Assembly (NCBI RefSeq): GCF_039928515.1
Contig: NZ_JBDSSZ010000211.1
Source: Capsulimonas sp039928515
Lineage (GTDB): Bacteria > Armatimonadota > Armatimonadia > Armatimonadales > Capsulimonadaceae
Length of the DNA stretch: 27,430 bases
Direction: 5' to 3' (one strand)
Shown piece after piece: positions 24,516 through 27,430 of this stretch. Numbering within the stretch: position 1 is the first letter of the stretch; the number at the start of each line of letters is the position of its first letter. The notes under the pieces are model-generated. The model was given only the letters and a program-made list of their open reading frames with translations. It searched no databases and was not told the origin of the DNA. The position numbers and the translations under genes were made by a program.

Positions 24516-25352
24516 TTAGATTTTGCTAAAGGTCATGGCGGCGCTGCCCTGTCCACTGCCGTTGACGTTCATATAGCTCGTCCCAGCGGCGTGCTCGCCG
24601 CCGTCATTCTCGGCGTCGCCTGCGGCGAGGGCGTCCTTTCCAGGTGAAATCCGGGCTGCCTTCAGCCATTTGACATGACCGTCAGCCGCCAGATAGTTAG
24701 CGCCATCAGTGTGAGCGCCATTTGTCCCCTTATACTGGTTCAGCTGCTGTCCGGGCGGGTTGCCCGTGGCGTACTGAGCGAAATTGTTGGTCGGGCTGCC
24801 TTTGCCGCCGTTGGTCCAGTAGTTCGTATCCATAGTTCCCGCTGAGGAGAAGTCTGTTTGGTCGATGCGATTGAGATCCATCACGACGCCGAAGGCTTCG
24901 CATAGCAGCACCGTGGACGCGGGCGCATTCAAACTCGCGAGCGCGGCGGGCTTCCCGCCATTGCCGTCGCCGAGGAATGAGTTGTTAACGACGTAGGATA
25001 CCGGCTGCCACTTCACGCCGGGCGCCGGGCTATACTGGGAAGGATCGTCGGGGCACTGGAAGACGCCAACCGCCTTAAGATAAGGCATCACGGGATGGGC
25101 CCATCCAGCGCAATAGAAAAAGTCCGACCGACCGATGGGGAACGTCTCATCGTTGTCCTGAGCGTACTGAAGAAAACCCAGGCCAAGCTGCTTTTCATTG
25201 GACGTGCAGCTAATTTGCCTCGCCTTCTCACGCGCCTTCGCGAAGACAGGGAAGAGGATGGCGGCAAGAATCGCGATGATAGCGATAACAACGAGTAGTT
25301 CAATTAAAGTAAATCCGAAATAATCTTTGTGCGACGAATGTGAGTTTTTCAT
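24516..25352 (-). CDS. DUF1559-type prepilin-like protein
   Basis: A 278-residue protein with a type IV prepilin/pseudopilin leader: after a short charged leader comes G13|FTLIELLVVIAIIAILAA, with Glu at +5 of the mature protein, followed by a long N-terminal helix. The C-terminal region has the H-x9-DG motif exactly (H214, D224-G225), the mark of the DUF1559 family, which is abundant in Planctomycetes, Verrucomicrobia and Armatimonadota. It would be cut and methylated by a prepilin peptidase and sit at the cell surface or periplasm; function unknown. The open frame extends upstream, but the ATG at 25352 has AAAGGA just before it and gives the correct short leader. Confidence 0.92.
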   Translation of the reverse strand: MKNSHSSHKDYFGFTLIELLVVIAIIAILAAILFPVFAKAREKARQISCTSNEKQLGLGFLQYAQDNDETFPIGRSDFFYCAGWAHPVMPYLKAVGVFQCPDDPSQYSPAPGVKWQPVSYVVNNSFLGDGNGGKPAALASLNAPASTVLLCEAFGVVMDLNRIDQTDFSSAGTMDTNYWTNGGKGSPTNNFAQYATGNPPGQQLNQYKGTNGAHTDGANYLAADGHVKWLKAARISPGKDALAAGDAENDGGEHAAGTSYMNVNGSGQGSAAMTFSKI

Positions 25353-25494
25353 TTCCAAATCCTTTGATGCAGTGTGCAATCGACGACGATGTGACGCCAT
25401 TTTTTGGCAATAACGATGGATCAATTTTGGATCACATCCCGACAGAGTGAATATAAGAGGGACTGCTCTGTCCGGACTCGCCATCGCCTGAACC

Positions 25495-25523
25495 AATATA
25501 ACACCAAAAATAAAATATGTCAA
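25495..25523 (-). promoter_or_regulatory. Sigma70-type promoter of the prepilin-like gene
   Basis: On the minus strand the perfect -35 box TTGACA (25523-25518) is followed after exactly 17 bases by TATATT (25500-25495). Transcription would start near 25488, giving a leader of about 136 bases before the ATG at 25352. The -35 box lies at the centre of a perfect inverted repeat. Confidence 0.75.
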
Positions 25524-25537
25524 TATTTTATTTTTGG
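25504..25537. promoter_or_regulatory. Perfect AT-rich inverted repeat overlapping the -35 box
   Basis: Arms CCAAAAATAAAATAT (25504-25518) and ATATTTTATTTTTGG (25523-25537) are perfectly complementary over 15 bases with the spacer GTCA. The repeat covers the -35 box and most of the spacer of the promoter, so a bound dimeric repressor would block RNA polymerase. The binding protein is not known; the GntR/LacI-type regulator nearby is one candidate. Confidence 0.65.
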
Positions 25538-25564
25538 ATCAAAAATGGTTCTAGCATAAATGAC

Positions 25565-25597
25565 AAATCCTCACGCCCCTATGAGGCGTGAGGATTT
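25565..25597 (-). terminator. Hairpin terminator after the FAD-dependent oxidoreductase
   Basis: A 13-base perfect stem (25565-25577 with 25585-25597) with a 7-base loop lies 27 bases past the stop codon of the oxidoreductase. The plus-strand side has the stronger T-run; on the minus strand the stem ends in TTT then GTCATTTA. It separates the oxidoreductase from the prepilin-gene promoter. Confidence 0.8.
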
Positions 25598-25623
25598 TTT
25601 TGAGACGCTGAAGCGGATTGTTT

Positions 25624-27348
25624 CTACGCCGCAGGCGGACGGCGTGCGGTGAGCACCTGGCCGTCGGCGGCGAGGCGCTTGCTGAGGGCGGTGTAGTCGA
25701 CATCCTGAACGGCGGATTTGCGATCGATGGCGAGCGCGGCGGCGGTGGCGGCGGCTTGGCCGAGGATCATATAGGTCGGCTCCATGCGGAAGCTGCCGAA
25801 GGCGGCATGGGTGGCTGAGAGAGTGACGGGGACGAGCAGGTTGGTTGCTTCGGCGCGCTTTGGAGTGACCGCGCCGTAAGGGATCGGGTAAGGCGTCGTC
25901 CACCAGACGTAAAAGCCGCCTTCGTTCTGGATCTTGCCGTCCACGACGACGCGGCGGACGATGTGCGAGTCGAGTGAATACGAGCCAAGGCCGATGGAAT
26001 CGGCGACATCATAACCAGGCTTTCGCTGGACATGGTGCTGGGTCACCATGGTCTGGCCGATCATACGGCGCGCTTCGCGGACATAGAGCTGATAGGGCCA
26101 GTGGCCGTTGCTCTCGAACTCCTCGGCATCGAGGCCCCACTTGCTCATCTCGTCACGAACCGAGGGGGGAATGCGCGGATGGTTTTGCAGGGTCCAGAGC
26201 AGGCCCTGCTGGTAATTGCGATGGGCGGCGACGATCTTACGGCGGGTTTTGTCGTCCGCTTCGCTGTAGTTCCAATGGCCGACCAGCGAAGAATCCCCGC
26301 CGATAAAGTCGAAGCTCATCGCGCCTTTGGCGTTGGAGTCGGTTTTATTATTCGGCATGGGCTGTGTGCTGAACGAAGATGTCTGCCCGGCGGCGTAGAG
26401 TCGAAACAAGATTTCGTATAGCCGTTCGTCATAGTTCTGAGGCTTGCTGATGTACACACGACGGCCGGGATCGTTCGTCATGCACAGGCGATAATTGAAC
26501 GACTGCAGGCGGTGATCCGCCTGACCGAGCTTTTCTTTTCCATCGAACACCCCTTCGATGCCCGAGATAAAGCCACTCTTCGGGACGCCGGGCGTGATAT
26601 AGGGATCGACGCCGCGATATTCATCTTCGTTGTAATATCGATCGACGCCTTTGACCATAAAACGAATGCCGTTCAGCGGCTCGTCATGCTCCTCGGCGCT
26701 GTCCCTGCCGATCCGGTAGCGCACACCGGCCGCCGCCATCAGGTCGCCCTCGTATCCGGCGTCGATAAAGACTTTGCCGCGAAATCGCCGTCCTGAAGTG
26801 GCGGCAATCTCCACGATCCGCGCGCCTTGCTTGACGACGCCGTTTTTTCGGTTCAGAGACTGGCCCCGGTGCACGGCGATCTTCTCCTCGGCAAGCCACT
26901 TCTCCATCACCCCTTCGGCGACGTGCGGCTCGAATGTCCACATGACTTGGCTTTTGTCGTCCATCGCCGGTCCCGATTGGGATTCCAGCCCGAGATAAGA
27001 CGAGCGCTCCTGACGGGTCCAAACTTCCGGGTTTTGATAATAGAGCCAAATCCGGTGGTAAAACTCGCGCGCCAATCCGCCGATCGCCGCGACTTGCTTG
27101 GTATCGGTCCAGCCAAGCCCACTGGTCGTCATACCCCCGAGATGCGTTTCCGGACACACGATGGCGACCGATTTGCCCATGCGCGCGGTCTGGATCGCAG
27201 CGGTGACCGCCGCACTCGTTCCGCCATAGATGACGACATCATAAGAAAGGGCGGCCGCCGCCTTCGCCGCCGCTTCCACTCCGGCCGGCAGGATCAGACC
27301 ACCGGCAAGGATGACCGCCTGTCCCAAAAACTCACGTCGCGATTGCAT
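25624..27348 (-). CDS. Tat-exported FAD-dependent oxidoreductase
   Basis: A 574-residue protein of the FAD_oxidored class. The Tat signal SRREFLGQ (residues 3-10) and hydrophobic segment indicate folded export. A dinucleotide-binding Rossmann fold begins at residue 36 (YDVVIYGGTSAAVTAAIQTA) and is followed by SVAIVCPETHLGGMTTSGLG, a conserved stretch of this family, with FIDAGYEGDLMAAAGV later and the closing MILGQAAATAAALA near the C-terminus. The substrate is unknown; genes of this class are numerous in polysaccharide-degrading Planctomycetes and Armatimonadota, often beside glycosidases. The start at 27348 has only a weak ribosome-binding site but gives the correct Tat N-terminus. Confidence 0.9.
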   Translation of the reverse strand: MQSRREFLGQAVILAGGLILPAGVEAAAKAAAALSYDVVIYGGTSAAVTAAIQTARMGKSVAIVCPETHLGGMTTSGLGWTDTKQVAAIGGLAREFYHRIWLYYQNPEVWTRQERSSYLGLESQSGPAMDDKSQVMWTFEPHVAEGVMEKWLAEEKIAVHRGQSLNRKNGVVKQGARIVEIAATSGRRFRGKVFIDAGYEGDLMAAAGVRYRIGRDSAEEHDEPLNGIRFMVKGVDRYYNEDEYRGVDPYITPGVPKSGFISGIEGVFDGKEKLGQADHRLQSFNYRLCMTNDPGRRVYISKPQNYDERLYEILFRLYAAGQTSSFSTQPMPNNKTDSNAKGAMSFDFIGGDSSLVGHWNYSEADDKTRRKIVAAHRNYQQGLLWTLQNHPRIPPSVRDEMSKWGLDAEEFESNGHWPYQLYVREARRMIGQTMVTQHHVQRKPGYDVADSIGLGSYSLDSHIVRRVVVDGKIQNEGGFYVWWTTPYPIPYGAVTPKRAEATNLLVPVTLSATHAAFGSFRMEPTYMILGQAAATAAALAIDRKSAVQDVDYTALSKRLAADGQVLTARRPPAA

Positions 27349-27393
27349 ATTAATACTATTCCCAAAACTGATAAAGGCGGCGCGATAAGGAAG

Positions 27394-27430
27394 CCGGCGA
27401 TTGAAATCGCGCCTAGAAAAGCACGATGTC
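27394..27430. repeat. Third copy of the palindromic element, cut by the window edge
   Basis: The last 37 bases match the left end of the 22555 element at 34 of 37 positions, including CCGGCGATT and CTAGAAAAGCACGATGT. Only the left end is inside the window. It lies upstream of the FAD-dependent oxidoreductase start. Confidence 0.75.

Noticed and set aside
25353..25523. Upstream extension of the prepilin-like frame by 57 codons
   Set aside because: It would bury the prepilin leader in the protein interior and overlap the promoter; the ATG at 25352 follows AAAGGA.

Overview
The window looks like a chromosomal piece of a GC-rich, diderm, saprophytic bacterium. Four traits point to the Planctomycetes/Verrucomicrobia/Armatimonadota type of genome, and I lean to an Armatimonadota (Capsulimonas-like) source by inference: a DUF1559 prepilin-like protein with an exact H-x9-DG motif, a GntR-type DNA-binding domain fused to a LacI-type sugar-sensing domain, Tat-exported oxidoreductase/hydrolase proteins, and several glycoside hydrolases. 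No rRNA, tRNA, CRISPR array, integrase or transposase gene was seen.

Layout. 1-2.3 kb: a Tat-exported metallo-beta-lactamase-fold hydrolase, convergent with a secreted protein made of two internally duplicated domains. 2.3-6.95 kb: a sugar-hydrolase locus in which an AraC-type regulator lies between two paralogous cytoplasmic GH2 enzymes, one divergent and one downstream; strong hairpin terminators close both ends. 7.0-7.8 kb: an AbrB-type antitoxin/PIN toxin pair with a palindromic candidate operator. 7.9-8.8 kb: an orphan sulfotransferase. 9.1-14.2 kb: three consecutive secretin-family outer-membrane proteins, the first two joined by a TTGA stop/start overlap and the third separated by a 149-base palindromic intergenic element. 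14.2-18.75 kb: an AT-rich two-gene operon on the minus strand, a SMEK-type P-loop NTPase followed by a 973-residue all-helical protein, with an 8-base overlap. This is the strongest candidate for an undescribed conflict or anti-phage system. 18.9-24.4 kb: a small ORF, then a GH31 glycosidase with its own GntR/LacI-type regulator, and a secreted GH18-like protein with ricin-type lectin domains. 24.5-27.4 kb: the DUF1559 prepilin-like protein with a near-consensus promoter overlapped by a perfect AT-rich palindrome, and a Tat-exported FAD-dependent oxidoreductase.

How the parts fit. Most genes are consistent with sensing and breaking down plant or microbial polysaccharide: GH2 x2, GH31, GH18-like with lectin domains, and two sugar-responsive regulators. 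The secretins, prepilin-like protein and secreted duplicated-domain protein belong to the cell surface or secretion machinery. Superimposed on this are acquired or mobile features: the toxin-antitoxin pair, the AT-rich NTPase operon, and a family of about 148-base palindromic repeats (12332-12480, 22555-22702, and a third copy cut by the right edge at 27394-27430).
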